Source: Helianthus annuus (taxonomy: Eukaryota > Streptophyta > Magnoliopsida > Asterales > Asteraceae). From it: a stretch of DNA of 64,000 bases. The stretch spans positions 109,892,321 through 109,956,320 of the forward strand of contig NC_035437.2 in assembly GCF_002127325.2 (NCBI RefSeq), written 5' to 3'. Below the pieces are notes generated by a model. That model was given only the letters and a program-made list of their open reading frames with translations. It was not told the DNA's origin and searched no databases. Each line of letters begins with the position of its first letter. The first letter of the stretch is position 1. The position numbers were made by a program, and so were the translations under genes. Shown here piece after piece: positions 47,328 through 58,389 of this stretch.

Positions 47328-49265
47328 TAGTAAAGTCTCATATAACAATTCTTGGAAATTAATTTAATTCGGTATGAAAATCGTGCGTTGAATTAATTGT
47401 TTAATGAACCTGCCGGGACTTGTAAGCATATTACGACTAATCGGCGATAATGGGAAAGTTGGGAGTAAATTCGAACTTTTCTAGGGGAAATCGGGTAATT
47501 GGGGTGAATTCCACGCGTATTTAGTTAATCCTCAAACTACAAAAACTGGAACTATCATTTGAGCCAATTCGACCACTCTAATACCCCAACTTTCGATAGA
47601 AAACAAATATTTTTATATTATATAAGGAGTTTTAACATCATATGTGATCATGCCCTTAGCCTAACTCCTAAAACGAATAAGCTTGACCGGCACGAAAAAT
47701 GGTACACGAAAGCCAAACTTGATTTTGAAACTAAGACAATACCCAACACTATACTTTAAGGCTATTAGCCCGTTCTCGAATGAATATTCACATTTGGGCT
47801 TGGTATATAGCGATTACCAAGCCGAAAGCTATTTTCGGTAATTAATCGTACCATGTTGATACTAGGACCAGACTAGCACAACGATTACATGACTATTTGG
47901 CTATAACATACTATGTGCATACATTATTAGGTGAGTTTCATGGCCCCTCATTCTAAACTGTTTTACTTGGGGTGAAAAGCATGTTTATATACGTACATAC
48001 TTGTACATGAAAACGTTATTTGATGTGAATTATCTGAGTTAACTCTAACACACGAAAAGTCCCCACAAACACAAGTGATAACCATAGGCTAGTGGATGTT
48101 TGAATAGTACTATTAGTCTGACAAACCCAATTGAACTGGCACGGATGCCATGGGTTCAATTGCAATTGCACATGTCCATGCACATACTTTGCATACGTTG
48201 TGGGGCATTAGACATAGCTACTTAGGGCACTGACGTGGTGGATGTGGACCACGGGGTTATGGATGCATAGTCGAGGTTTCACTTGTGGGCTTAGTATAAT
48301 TACAACACACGTGCTAAACATTACTTATGTACTTGCTCGACGAGATAAACAAAACTTGTGAAACTCACCACCTATTTGTAGTTTACCATTTTCAAAACAT
48401 GTTTTTCATGTAAACAGGAACTTGAATAATACCTGTGTTTGCTGCTCCAAGATTTGCTTTAAGAATAGATACACACATAGATGAATACCTACTAGACGAA
48501 TAAAGGTGTTCGCGAGAACATGCATTATGTGGAGACGGAAAACTATCAAGCGCAATCATATGTTTCATAATTTGCCACGAATGGCGATTCATTCAATCGG
48601 CGGTGACACAATTGTACGATTTTGGTAAACCATGTGAAGCCGACCAAATATCACTAGTTAGGTTGTAAAGCTTCGCATTTCTATACTTTCCTTATTTATA
48701 CAGTTGTATTCACAATTCTATTTTTAGAAACTCGTATTCATATTTCACTTCCAAACTTGTAATCCGAGACTTCGATCATAATGGAAATTCATGTTTACAT
48801 TAATCTTATTAACCTCATACTTATGTTTTATGCAATCAATTGTCAAACACATATTTACATGCGAACCGAGACTTATTATACGCTTGAATTTTCAATCATA
48901 TGTAAATGATACTCATCACATGATTACAAACACGTTCTATGCTTGAAAACAAGCTAAAATACAAGAAAACGACATAAAAAAAAACCTAGAAACCAAGTGC
49001 AGTGGCAAAAGTTGAACAAAAACCAAAGGTTAGAAAACACTACCTGTCGCACCAAGAGTGCAGCTTGAAAACTAAGTTTATTACGACTTACACGAGTGTA
49101 GCGGGGTTGAAGCGTATCTCGAATCATGGATGTTATTTGTGGTTGTCGAAGTGGTTGAAAGACAAAGCTTCTTAAATCACAACTCTTGTCATCCTAGTAT
49201 GAACCGTTTCCGCCATGTACCGAAATATATTAGCATTAGTACTCAATTCGGGTTGATCACCTTCT
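46305..49265. other. No gene; old LTR-like sequence with TA microsatellite
   Basis: No convincing reading frame is seen. A possible decayed LTR start, TATAACGCCCGATAACTG, lies near 46598, and 47900-48700 has the GC-mixed text of a gypsy LTR, but ends cannot be fixed. At 46785-46930 words such as AGTACTCGG and GCTAGGCGCTCCCTAGT recur as near-palindromes. A pure TA tract occupies 47269-47323. Confidence 0.35.
47269..47323. repeat. TA microsatellite
   Basis: About 27 uninterrupted TA units. Confidence 0.95.
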
Positions 49266-49400
49266 AGTATAAAATTTAGAGTAAATTGCCATTTTAGTCC
49301 CTGAGGTTTGTCCAAATTTGCCATTTTAGTCCAAATAGTTTTTTTTCTCATCTGGGTCCCAAACTTGCAAGGCGTCTTCTTAGTCCCGTCACTCATCTCC
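49266..49400. repeat. MULE-like terminal sequence (one arm)
   Basis: The text AATTGCCATTTTAGTCCCTG followed by a second CCATTTTAGTCC unit is the kind of end seen on widespread plant Mutator-like and foldback elements. No matching inverted arm was found nearby, so this is probably a fragment. Confidence 0.35.
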
Positions 49401-50777
49401 ACCAAATCCCAATTGCACCAAATTTCCTTAGATCGATTATGTGGAACAACCCCAACGACGAATGGGGTGGATGTAGAACCAACTCGAACAAATGATTGTG
49501 AACGGCTACCCATTTCGTGTGAAAAAGGTAATAATAAAGTGTAAAAGTAAGCATCCAATGTTGAAAGTGGGAAACGAGAGTGAACCGAGCGTATTTTTTT
49601 GGGGTTTTTAAATGCGTTTAAGCTTTTCTTGAGTTGGGTAATCAACCAATACAACCCCCACCATTTATAGTTGATTTTTAGGATAAAAAATGATTTATAA
49701 CAGTCAAAAATGATCCCAACGGGTATATAGCCGTATTAAACGGTCAAAAATCGATTCCGGTGCTTCTAACTTCTAACGGTAGGAACCGGGTAGGAATCAG
49801 ATCGGGTTAGAACCAAATTCAAAAAAAAAAGGTGGAATCGGGTCGGAACTATCGTGTATATATGGGTATGGACTGGTTCCTCCTACTACCGAGTAGGAAA
49901 CGAAACCAGGTCCAGGTCGAGTATGAAACCGGTTGTTTTTTTGCACCTCTGAAGTAAACCACGTTTGGCGAAACATTTAAGATAAAATGATGTTTTAATA
50001 AATACAATTACGTTTGTTTCTCCGATGGGCCTGGGCCAGATACACACTTAGGAATAAGATCCTTCTTATGAGCCCATTTTGACCCACATCAAGACTGCTG
50101 TTGAGCCCATTGTGACCGGATCAAGACCATCGATATGAGTTTCTCCATTTAAAAAAAAATAAGAATCAGCCCGAATTCATTTTAGTTTTGCCGTTATTAT
50201 AATGTTTCCATCCTCTCTTAAAATATTTTAGTTTTGCCGTTATTATAGTGTTTCCATCCTCTGGAAAGTTTAAATAAAACGCTTGTTACAATATATAATT
50301 TGTGGTTGAGTCCCATTCCCATGTTAAAAAAATTTGTCACGGTGAAATATACTTTTAATTGTCAATATAAAAACTTTTAAAAAATAAAACCGCGTCACTA
50401 ATCACCGAAGCAATAAGCCGACACATGGAGCATGTATGAAAGATTTTTTTTTGAACGACAAATATTACTCCTTTAATTATTTCCTCTTGCTCAGGTTGAA
50501 AGATCTAAACTATGCTTATGTTACATCTCATTCGGTTGATGAAAATTGGATGTCGAGAAATAAAATTCTTTTTTTAAGACACTAAATAATAGGGAAGTTG
50601 GGGAAACGCCAATGAATCTTATCTTGTTTTTGAAAATTGGATGTTTGTGAAAACGCCAATGAATTTTATCTTGTTTTTAGGGGAAGATCGTTTGAAAGTC
50701 AAGATAAAGATACACACGGAGGTTCAGGAGGAACTTGATTATCAGTTCGGTGAGGCTAGATTCATCATATCTGCCTG

Positions 50778-51048
50778 CCCACATCACCCTTTTTTAGTGT
50801 CAAGACTAAAGAAGGCAATGAATCGTCACATCATACGTAATTTCACTTAGTAAAAATACATTTTATTATTTTGACGCTGAAAAAAATATAATCATTCCAT
50901 TACAGAAAAAGAAATATTTTCATGCTATATTATAAAAAAACGCCAAAAATACTAGATACATGATATCTACCCTGTCCACCTCACCCCTTTTTACAGTGTT
51001 AAGACTAAAGAAGACCATGAATCGTCATATCATATAGTACTTTCACGA
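50778..51048 (+). repeat. 70-bp direct repeat, two copies
   Basis: Copies at 50778-50846 and 50977-51048 share CACCCTTTTTTAGTG-like starts, then AAGACTAAAGAAG and ATGAATCGTCA. They lie just upstream of the small unknown gene at 51209 and may be remains of a duplicated promoter-proximal gene fragment (a short frame at 50641-50850 includes the first copy). Confidence 0.6.
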
Positions 51049-51208
51049 TAGTCAAAATACATTTTATTCTTTTGGCGCCAACAAAATATAATCAATCCAT
51101 TTTGTTGTCTTTAGCTCCAAGAGAACACCATTATATAAGTAGAAAAAGCTATAGTTACTTAAACACTCCAATAAAACCATAAAACACTAAACAAAAAAAA
51201 GAACAAAA

Positions 51209-51780
51209 ATGGCACAAGTTATCGCATGGAGGTTCGATCGATCGGATAGACGATTCGTTCTAAAGTTATCATACAGAAGAATGGTGAAGGTCAAGACCAA
51301 GACCATGGACACCATACTTCGCATGGATGAGGCAGTCCAAAGGGATTTTCTTGCGCTGGGTGTTCCAATTGCCATCCAGTTTGAAAGAATTGAAACAATA
51401 ATAAGAAGATTGAAGAGAAGATTTCAAGCGGTTGATGATGACGGTTATGAGCAACCAACTGTTACCGTTACCGGTTGGAGTTTAAATGAACAATTGAGGA
51501 TGGTAACAATTGCATATACAACGGAGATGAGGATACCTTCACAATGGACCAAGTGCTGAACACAGATAATGTTCACTTCTTTAACCAACTATGTGATTTA
51601 ACACCTTCAAACATTATCACAAACAGGATTGTGATTATGTTTAAATCAAGGATGCGAGGCAGACTAAACCAGTTGATGGCATTAAACACCAATGTAGTTG
51701 ATGATGATGAGTCTCAGGAAAGTGATGAGCAAAACGATGGGTACATATATGATGTAATCCCACCCGATAAAGAGTATTAA
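51209..51780 (+). pseudogene. Unknown small protein, probably frameshifted
   Basis: I do not recognise this protein. The first frame (51209-51559, 116 residues) starts MAQVIAWRFDRSDRRFVLKL and is basic with a charged helix (RIETIIRRLKRRFQ). The second (51544-51780) continues with FNQLCDLTPSNIITNRI and ends in an acidic tail (DDDESQESDEQND, then PPDKEY). They overlap in different frames. Around 51510 the other frame reads YNGDEDTFTMDQVL, so a one-base indel probably split a single protein of about 190 residues. A TATATAAG box at about 51133 and an A-rich leader suggest it was once a real gene. Confidence 0.45.
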
Positions 51781-52807
51781 TTTGATCTGTTTATTTCATT
51801 TCCATTATAATGTTTGTGTGATTTTATGAATGAATTATGATAATCATAAGACGCCATGAACGCCATGATATTTACTTTGAATCCTTGATAAACAAACTGA
51901 ATCCTTGGTTTCATGTTAATTATAATGTTTGTCTGATTTTATAAATAAATTATGAAGATCCTAAGACGCCATGATATTTAATTTGAATCCATTATAAACA
52001 AGTCAAACAAACACCATCACCTAAATGCCAAAAAATGTTTCACGTCATACATAAGGGCGTTGTGTAGAATAAAAATGGGAGAAAATTAATAGAAAAGGTA
52101 AAAAGACAAAATCACTCCTCCGCATGATTTGTAGCGTGCGTCATGTGTTGCTCCTTGATCCGTTTTTACTGTTTTCACACTTTCAATCATTTTCACCTGA
52201 TCCCATTTCTAAATATACAGTTCAATATATCTAATTTTTTAAATACAATATTAAAAGTCTTTGTTTGAATATGTGCACATACATTATACGTAAATGCATA
52301 TGACAATCTTATACTTTATTTAAAAAGAGTATTAGATTTTATTTCAAGATTCAACCCTAAAATATGTTGTTTTATTCTCATAAATTAAATAAATGGGTAA
52401 AAAGACTAAAATGCCTTTAGGTGACAAGATTTAACAAGAAAATCTAACTGGGTTAAGCCTAAAGGGCAAAACGTGCAACAAAATTCCTTCTAAAGGGCAA
52501 AACTTGTCAAAATTCATTAAAAATGACACCGTCTGATAAGCAGTATTAAGATAAAGGACAAAACTTGTAATTTTTCCTTAAAGAAATAAATTAGTCAAAA
52601 TATAAACTTTCTGGACTTATGGGAACAATTTCATTTTTAACAAGTGGGTTGAACCATATTAGTTTAAAATATTAAAACTTAATTCTTAATTTATTGTACA
52701 TTATATTATTTATTCAAAGAAGTATTATAGTAGATAATACAAAGTTTGATGTTTCTAAAATTGATTCTAAATATATTAGGTAATTATTAAGTAATATATA
52801 TGTATTA

Positions 52808-52809
<2 letters not shown>
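51781..52809. other. AT-rich spacer, no gene
   Basis: A short direct repeat of tail sequence (TAATGTTTGT then GATTTTATaAATgAATTATGA) occurs at 51810-51840 and 51922-51954, showing local duplication after the unknown gene. At 52400-52590 the text (AAAGGGCAAAAC twice) resembles ends of plant foldback elements. Nothing coding is seen. Confidence 0.4.

Positions 52810-52866
<57 letters not shown>
52810..52866. repeat. TA microsatellite
   Basis: About 28 uninterrupted TA units. Confidence 0.95.
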
Positions 52867-52870
<4 letters not shown>

Positions 52871-52950
52871 TAAGAGTAAGGTTAACATACAAAAAGCCTT
52901 ATCATACATCACGTAGGAGACAATGGTAACCGTTGGATCAGGGGTATAAT

Positions 52951-53048
52951 CACGCATGGGACCACATAAATACGCATGGGACCACATAATCACGCATGGG
53001 ACCACATAATCACGCATGAGACTATAATCACGCACGTTCTATGATAAT
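52951..53048. repeat. 20-bp minisatellite, about five units
   Basis: The unit CACGCATGGGACCACATAAT repeats in register at 52951, 52971 and 52991 with at most two changes, followed by two decayed units (53011, 53029). Reads through in one frame on the - strand without stops, but no protein is implied. Confidence 0.9.
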
Positions 53049-53284
53049 AACGCACGTTATATTTTTTGTCATGTATGTTAATGTAGGTTAAGCCTTGAAG
53101 TACATTATACTTTCTCTATAAGTAAAATAATAATAATAATTCGTTAAAGATATTATAATATTAAAATTGTAATTTGATTTTTAAATAAAGTTATATGAAG
53201 GACAAATGTATTAAACACATATTTGAGTCAATTATTTTTGTGTGAGGCACCCATTTAAAAAAATGAAGCAATTTGTTTAAAAAG

Positions 53285-54534
53285 AATATTAGATTTTAAT
53301 AATTTCAATTATTCGTCGTTGTCCGCCAACTTTAAAAATAACCACTAGTAGTCCCAACTATTGGCATATTGGCCACTAATGGACTCTGACTGACAGAACC
53401 CTACCGCCATTAGTCTTCTATCGCCGAAAAACTGTTTTTGGCTAGAAAATGGTTTCTAAAGGTCCAATCTAAGGTTAAAAAGAGGTTTAGGACGAAAATG
53501 CTGAGTTTTTCGGCCAAAAAGTTGAGTTTTCCGGTCAAAAAAAAGTTTTCCGGAGAAAAGGAGTTTTCCGGCGACTTCAATAATTAGGTCTTTTATTAGA
53601 AAAAGTTTTCTAAAGGTCAGTAATAAGGTTATAAAGAGGTTTGAAACGAAAATGTTAAGTTTTCCAGCCAAAAACGTTTTTCCGGTGACCGGAGACTTAC
53701 GTCGTTAGGGTTATGATAGTCAGGGTTGTAGGCCCCGATACGGATCGTCGGACTAAGATGATTTGTTGTTTCGAGTGCCGTAACGAGTGCGGAATCCTCG
53801 TCGCGATACAAACCGAGCGAGAGAGCAAACACACAAACAAAGATTCAACGTTTAAAGCTTAAATGTGTATAGATCTAGAAGAGTTTGGTTACCAGAATGA
53901 TACAAGAAATAATACTCTCAAACTCTCAGATGTGTGCTCTCGGTTCTGTGTTCTGTCTTCTGTCTTCAGTTCTGCTGTTTATATAGCAACATGGTCGACG
54001 AAACATCCTGCAGCCGACGAAAGTCTTGCAGCCGACGAAAGACTCCGGCGAAAGACCTGAGACGACGAAGAACTTGGTTTTTCGCCACAAAGATAATTGT
54101 CAGTTTTTCGTCGCTCACATGCAGGGTGCTGGTTCTTCGTCAGACATGGATCTGATAACAACTTTCGTCATATATAAAACAAACAGATACAATCTTCATG
54201 AATTCACGTTTATATATGTTCTTCATATGAAAAGTCTTCACATGACATCATCATGACATCATCATGGTGATGTGGCGTCGGGAAACGGTTCGCGGCGTTC
54301 CGTGCTTCGCGTGTCGAACTCTGGGGCGTACGACGGAGGAATGTCGTTACATCGGGCTTGAGACGAACCTAACCGAGTCGAACTGAACCGAGTCGCGTCC
54401 ATATAAAGTGTACCAACAAGGGTCCATTGGAGGCCAATATGTTAATAGTTGGGACTGCCATTGGTTATTTTTTAAGTTAGGACTGTTAGCGGCCAATGGA
54501 GAATAGTTTGAATTATTAAAATCCAATATTTCTA
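53285..54534. mobile_element. Foldback (MULE-like) element with long inverted repeats
   Basis: The left arm (53285-about 53450) matches in reverse complement the right arm, which is split by a solo LTR into about 53640-53721 and 54424-54534. Shared words include GATTTTAATAAT, AGTCCCAACTATT, CATATTGGCC, AATGGAC and GTTTTTGGCT. Flanks TTTAAAAAG (53276-53284) and TTTAAAAAAG (54535-54544) may be a 9-bp duplication with one extra A. Inside, a 70-bp direct repeat lies at 53453-53521 and 53608-53677. No transposase is present. Confidence 0.7.
53727..54418. repeat. Solo LTR (692 bp), copia type likely
   Basis: It starts TGTAGGCCCC and ends TACCAACA, with perfect 5-bp target duplication AGGGT at 53722-53726 and 54419-54423. 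No primer site or internal sequence follows, so this is what remains after recombination between two LTRs. It interrupts the right arm of the surrounding foldback element. The class is inferred from size and ends. Confidence 0.8.
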
Positions 54535-54569
54535 TTTAAAAAAGCATGACATGGAAAATAAAACCAAAG

Positions 54570-55660
54570 GTAAATTACACTTTTCGTCCTTTATGTTTGT
54601 ATCGAATTGCAGTGGATAACCTTTAACTTCAATAATTACAGTCACAAACCTTTATTTATAAAACCAACTACATTCTACGTCCTTTAACACTAACCTAGTT
54701 AAAATTTTCAGTTAAGTCTAGTCATGTGCCTTGCACATAAGAGTGGGTTAGTAATTTTACTCATTTACTTAAAATACATTTGATAATTAAACAAAAAGAT
54801 TTCTAAATACATCCAAAAATGTAATCCCAATAAACAACCATGTGAATGAACAATTAGTTCACGAGTGTCTAAAACATACAAAACACACAAAAGTTTATTA
54901 TCTGATCAAGGAAAACAAATCTTAAAGCAACTTGAATGTAAATTTTTTTTTGACCTAAAGTGAAACGAAAGAAACCTTAGGAGACCCATTACAAATTGGT
55001 GGTTTTGATGGACGAATTTTGCATCATTGGAGAGGTGGTTCCACGCATAGTTTAGGAGGTGGTTTCACTGAATTGGTCATCGGATTTCAAGGTGATGTAA
55101 AATTGGGGTTTTGTTGAGATTAGGGCACGTAGCTTTGCCGCAATGAAAGAGCGCAATATGTATATTGTTAAAGAACCATGGCTGATTGAAATGGGATTCC
55201 AGCGGCGACAATGCTATAGAGATTGCAGCAGTGGCGGTGGTGCAGCAACAGGAGTGGTGTAGGGATTGCAGCGGCGGCGGTTGTGTAGGGATTGCGACGA
55301 CCGCGATGTTGGGATTGCAGTGGCGGAGGTGCTGGAGGTGGTGGTGGTAGGGCATGTTGTTGGGGTGGTGTAGGTTGGTTGTGATGGGTGGCTGCTAGGA
55401 GGGAGAGGAGAATTGTGAGGAATATAGAAAAATGAACGATTTTGTTTAGTTATATATATAAAGGTTTCAGATATTATCTTTGTGTTTTTAAATTAAATTT
55501 GAAGTAAATTAGTAAAAAGACTAAATTACCCTTAAGTGACTAAAGTTAACTAAAAATTTTAGTTAGGTTAGTGCAAAAGGACGTAGGGTGTAGTAGGTTT
55601 TACAAATAAATGATTGTGATTGTAATTATTAAAGTTAAAGGTGAAATATACTTATTTTTT
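54570..55660. mobile_element. Second inverted-repeat (foldback) element
   Basis: The stretch 54600-54790 pairs with the reverse complement of 55490-55660 over more than 100 bases (shared words include CCTTTAACTT, AATAATTACA, CTACGTCCTTT, CACTAACCTA). The interior is non-coding; a GC-rich part at 55200-55350 has CGG/GGT-rich simple sequence. End text (AATTACACTTTTCGTCC) is typical of widespread plant MULE-like foldbacks. Target duplication not resolved. Confidence 0.65.
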
Positions 55661-55799
55661 ACGTATGTTTTCAGTTGTTCTACGTTTTAACAAAAATTTT
55701 GTTTGGAATCGAGTAAGGTCAAATATAATACGTTTTCATTCGACGTTGTAAATTCAAGTTACCGTACGTTTTGATGATGCTAAGTCATGATGCAAGGTA

Positions 55800-55880
55800 A
55801 GGGTGGTATAGCGGTTAGGTGAAACCTCACTAAACGAACCCAGCCAGGTTCAATTCCATTTCTTTTGTATGGTATAAATT
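55800..55880 (+). repeat. SINE-like tRNA-derived sequence
   Basis: TAGCGGTTAGGTG (55809-55821) fits an A box and GGTTCAATTCC (55847-55857) is a perfect B-box form, 26 bases apart. The sequence cannot fold into a tRNA cloverleaf (no acceptor or anticodon stems), so a SINE head is the better reading. Tail and target duplication are not clear. Confidence 0.5.
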
Positions 55881-56903
55881 CAAACTAGTGTACTTTTTGA
55901 TCCAACCACAATTTTTATATATGTTACATTGATTTCGATCAGATACATCGAAAAATGCATTTTCATATGATTAATGCGTCATATAATACTTAAACTAGTC
56001 CTCTCAATATTTAAAATGGGTCTGCAACGCATCACCCACGGGCCATATCACTAGTTGAATGATGAATATGTAAGAAAAAATTTATTCCATATAATACAAA
56101 AGAGATAAAATACTGTTCTGTGGTGACTATAATTGCGTCCATGGGTATGCTACCAAAAAAAAGTAATGTTCACGTGATTTATAGTTGTCATGTTCCTTAG
56201 GGGACCCAATATTCAAACATTAGTTAGTTAATTAATAATATACCATTTTCAGTATCAACTGAGGTTTGTAGCTAGAATTGTTTTGGATCACATGTTTTCA
56301 CATAATATACATACGTGTTTAACTATCATGAGTCATGTTTTGTGCATTGAAAACTATTTCCATATTCTATAAAATCAAAGAAAAGAAGCCAGGGAAAGGT
56401 TTTTCATATTCATCATGTGCTTTTCATATTAAAAATTATATAACAGGGTACGTACTACACACGTGACTTTATATATATATTAAATAAATAATAGACATGA
56501 ATTACAACAATTGAGTGTGCATGGATTTTTACTGATTATGTCCCATTACGTTTAACTATACATCATCATTATACTCAGTATATCCCACCATTATCAAAGC
56601 TAAGATAGGGTCTGAGAAATGTAAGATGTAGACAGCCTTATTTCTACCCCGTATGAATAGATAAGCTGCTTCCAGTGAGACCTACGACTAGATAGTAGTT
56701 TTGCATCAAGCCTTGAACATAAGACACATAACACTCAGCAATTGAGGCAAACACTGATTAGTGCATATACCCCATTGTCTTTCGGCTATCAATTACGTTT
56801 AACTATACATGTTTGTAAAATGATACCTCCTTAAGAGGTCAAGAATTCAAGTTCCAATATGAAAAAAATGTTTACAAAATACATATATATTACATATTTT
56901 GTT
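55881..56903. other. No gene; decayed repeats downstream of the ERF gene
   Basis: A possible decayed Helitron 3' end lies at about 56028-56054 (CACCCACGGG, then ATCACTAG followed by T). At 56575-56690 the text GGTCTGAGAAATGTAAGATG and following is a dispersed plant repeat I have seen in many genomes but cannot class. The last 100 bases would be the 3' untranslated region of the ERF gene. Confidence 0.35.
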
Positions 56904-57587
56904 TCACCAACTTTTACTACTACTACCACAATTATCATCAAACCCTAATAACTGTTCAAGATAATCACCACCCAAATCTTCAAACACAATAACATTTTCA
57001 CCCTTTGAATCTTGCCCTACCTCTCTCTTCTTCTTCGTCTTGGTCTCGCGCCTCCTGTTCGCCGAATGCATCCGTTTCAACGTCAGCACCGGTGAACTAC
57101 CTTCTTCATAAACATACCCCATTTCCTTCAAAGATTCATACGCCATCTCCGCTGTAAAGTTAAGAACCGCCCCCGATCCCCTCAACGCATATGCAGCCTG
57201 ATCGTAAGCCACTGCAGCCGCCTCCGCAGTGTCAAATGTTCCCAACCAAACCCTGATCCCGTTTCGCGTAGAATCGCGTATCTCTGCTGCGTACTTTCCC
57301 CACGGCCGCCGCCTCACGCCTCGGTAACTCGACTCCTTTTCTTCTTGATCTTTAACATCTACATGCTGTTCTGGATAATGGGTTTCTCCGGTTGAGTCTG
57401 AAATGACCCCATACAGAAGCATGTCTTGTGAGTCGTTTTCGTTGAATGGAAGATGATGGTGGTCGGAGTAGTGTGAGTAATATTGGGATTCGACTGTTGG
57501 AGAGTATTCCGGTGAGCTAAAGTAGGTTTCCGGTGAGATTACTGGTAAAGAGTAGTGGAAATTATACGGGTTGTACGATGGATCCAT
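56904..57587 (-). CDS. AP2/ERF transcription factor, group IX (ERF1/ORA59-like)
   Basis: A single-exon gene of 227 residues, complete from ATG at 57587 to the stop at 56904. One AP2/ERF domain lies at about 87-146: [20 protein letters not shown], then [20 protein letters not shown], with the Ala and Asp positions typical of ERF rather than DREB proteins. It should bind GCC boxes (AGCCGCC). A basic stretch ([13 protein letters not shown]) follows as likely nuclear signal. The C-terminal [16 protein letters not shown] is the acidic CMIX-type motif of group IX factors such as ERF1 and ORA59, which act as activators in ethylene and jasmonate defence signalling. The N-terminus is rich in Ser, Tyr and Pro. 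Length and lack of intron are normal for the group. The exact orthologue cannot be told without a tree. Confidence 0.93.
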   Translation of the reverse strand: MDPSYNPYNFHYSLPVISPETYFSSPEYSPTVESQYYSHYSDHHHLPFNENDSQDMLLYGVISDSTGETHYPEQHVDVKDQEEKESSYRGVRRRPWGKYAAEIRDSTRNGIRVWLGTFDTAEAAAVAYDQAAYALRGSGAVLNFTAEMAYESLKEMGYVYEEGSSPVLTLKRMHSANRRRETKTKKKREVGQDSKGENVIVFEDLGGDYLEQLLGFDDNCGSSSKSW

Positions 57588-57770
57588 TTGGATGCTAAGT
57601 TGATTTTAGTGTTTAAGTAACTGAAATTGTTTTGTTTTTGGTTAATGTTTTGGAAGCATATATAGAGAAGGCCATGCCGCCATGGTGTTGACAGGTCGTT
57701 ATGTTGGGACCCTGGAAGAGTTAATAAACGTGGGTCAAATAAGTCATGTCTTTTGTGGCGGCGAGGCAAG
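57588..57770 (-). promoter_or_regulatory. ERF gene core promoter with GCC-box-like motifs
   Basis: A TATATA box at 57659-57664 lies 72 bases upstream of the ATG. GCCGCC cores occur at 57676-57681 (+ strand) and 57757-57762 (- strand), and an ACGTGG word at 57728-57733. GCCGCC is the binding core of ERF proteins themselves, so self- or cross-regulation by ERFs is possible; neither copy has the full AGCCGCC. Confidence 0.5.
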
Positions 57771-58389
57771 ATGACTTATGCTCTCATCATCACCTCATTT
57801 ATACCCTAGATCCATATTTTTCTTATTTATCATAAAAGGGTGTTTTAAGGAGATATAGTTTGTTTCCTAGAATTAAATAACGGTAAAGTTGTTGTAATGT
57901 AACCAGTTTACATGTTTGAGTCGTAAAAATAACATCTTTAAAAAATATAGGGTAGTAATGGATAAATCAGACCCAAATTGGCATGATACTACCTGACCCA
58001 TGTGCATACAAGTGTCTCGTGTATCAGGTCTACCTTACATATACAATGGCTGTTATACCAAAAACGATTAACATGCTAAAAAGTGTGAGAATTAACTACA
58101 ATGGAACACATGTAGTCATGTATCACTGGGAGGGGGAAATTCGTTTGCTGAAAACGTTAAGTATTGATAGTGAAGGCATATAGAATAGACACACAGTCGT
58201 ATGGCCTGTACATATTGTGCCCTAGGCAGATTGTGGAGTTATATAGATGCATTGTTGTTAAAGGCTTCGATGCACTATTCAACGCACCCTGCCTCAATAG
58301 TTCTAATATAATATAGTAATATTATAGCGTTAAGACTAGTATTAGGTGAGGATGTGGTGGAAGTGATTTGCACTTACACACCACAAGTG
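57771..58389. other. Upstream region of the ERF gene; no other gene
   Basis: No coding content seen. It ends at the gypsy LTR edge, where AAGTG (58385-58389) would be the left target duplication; the right copy lies outside the window. Confidence 0.4.

Noticed and set aside
49172..49654. 160-residue - strand frame
   Set aside because: It runs through MULE-like terminal sequence (49266-49400) and I recognise no domain; composition does not look coding. Possible but not supported.
55077..55355. 92-residue His/Ala-rich - strand frame
   Set aside because: It is low-complexity GGT/CGG sequence inside the foldback element.
55800..55880. A functional tRNA gene
   Set aside because: A and B boxes are present, but acceptor, anticodon and T stems do not pair.
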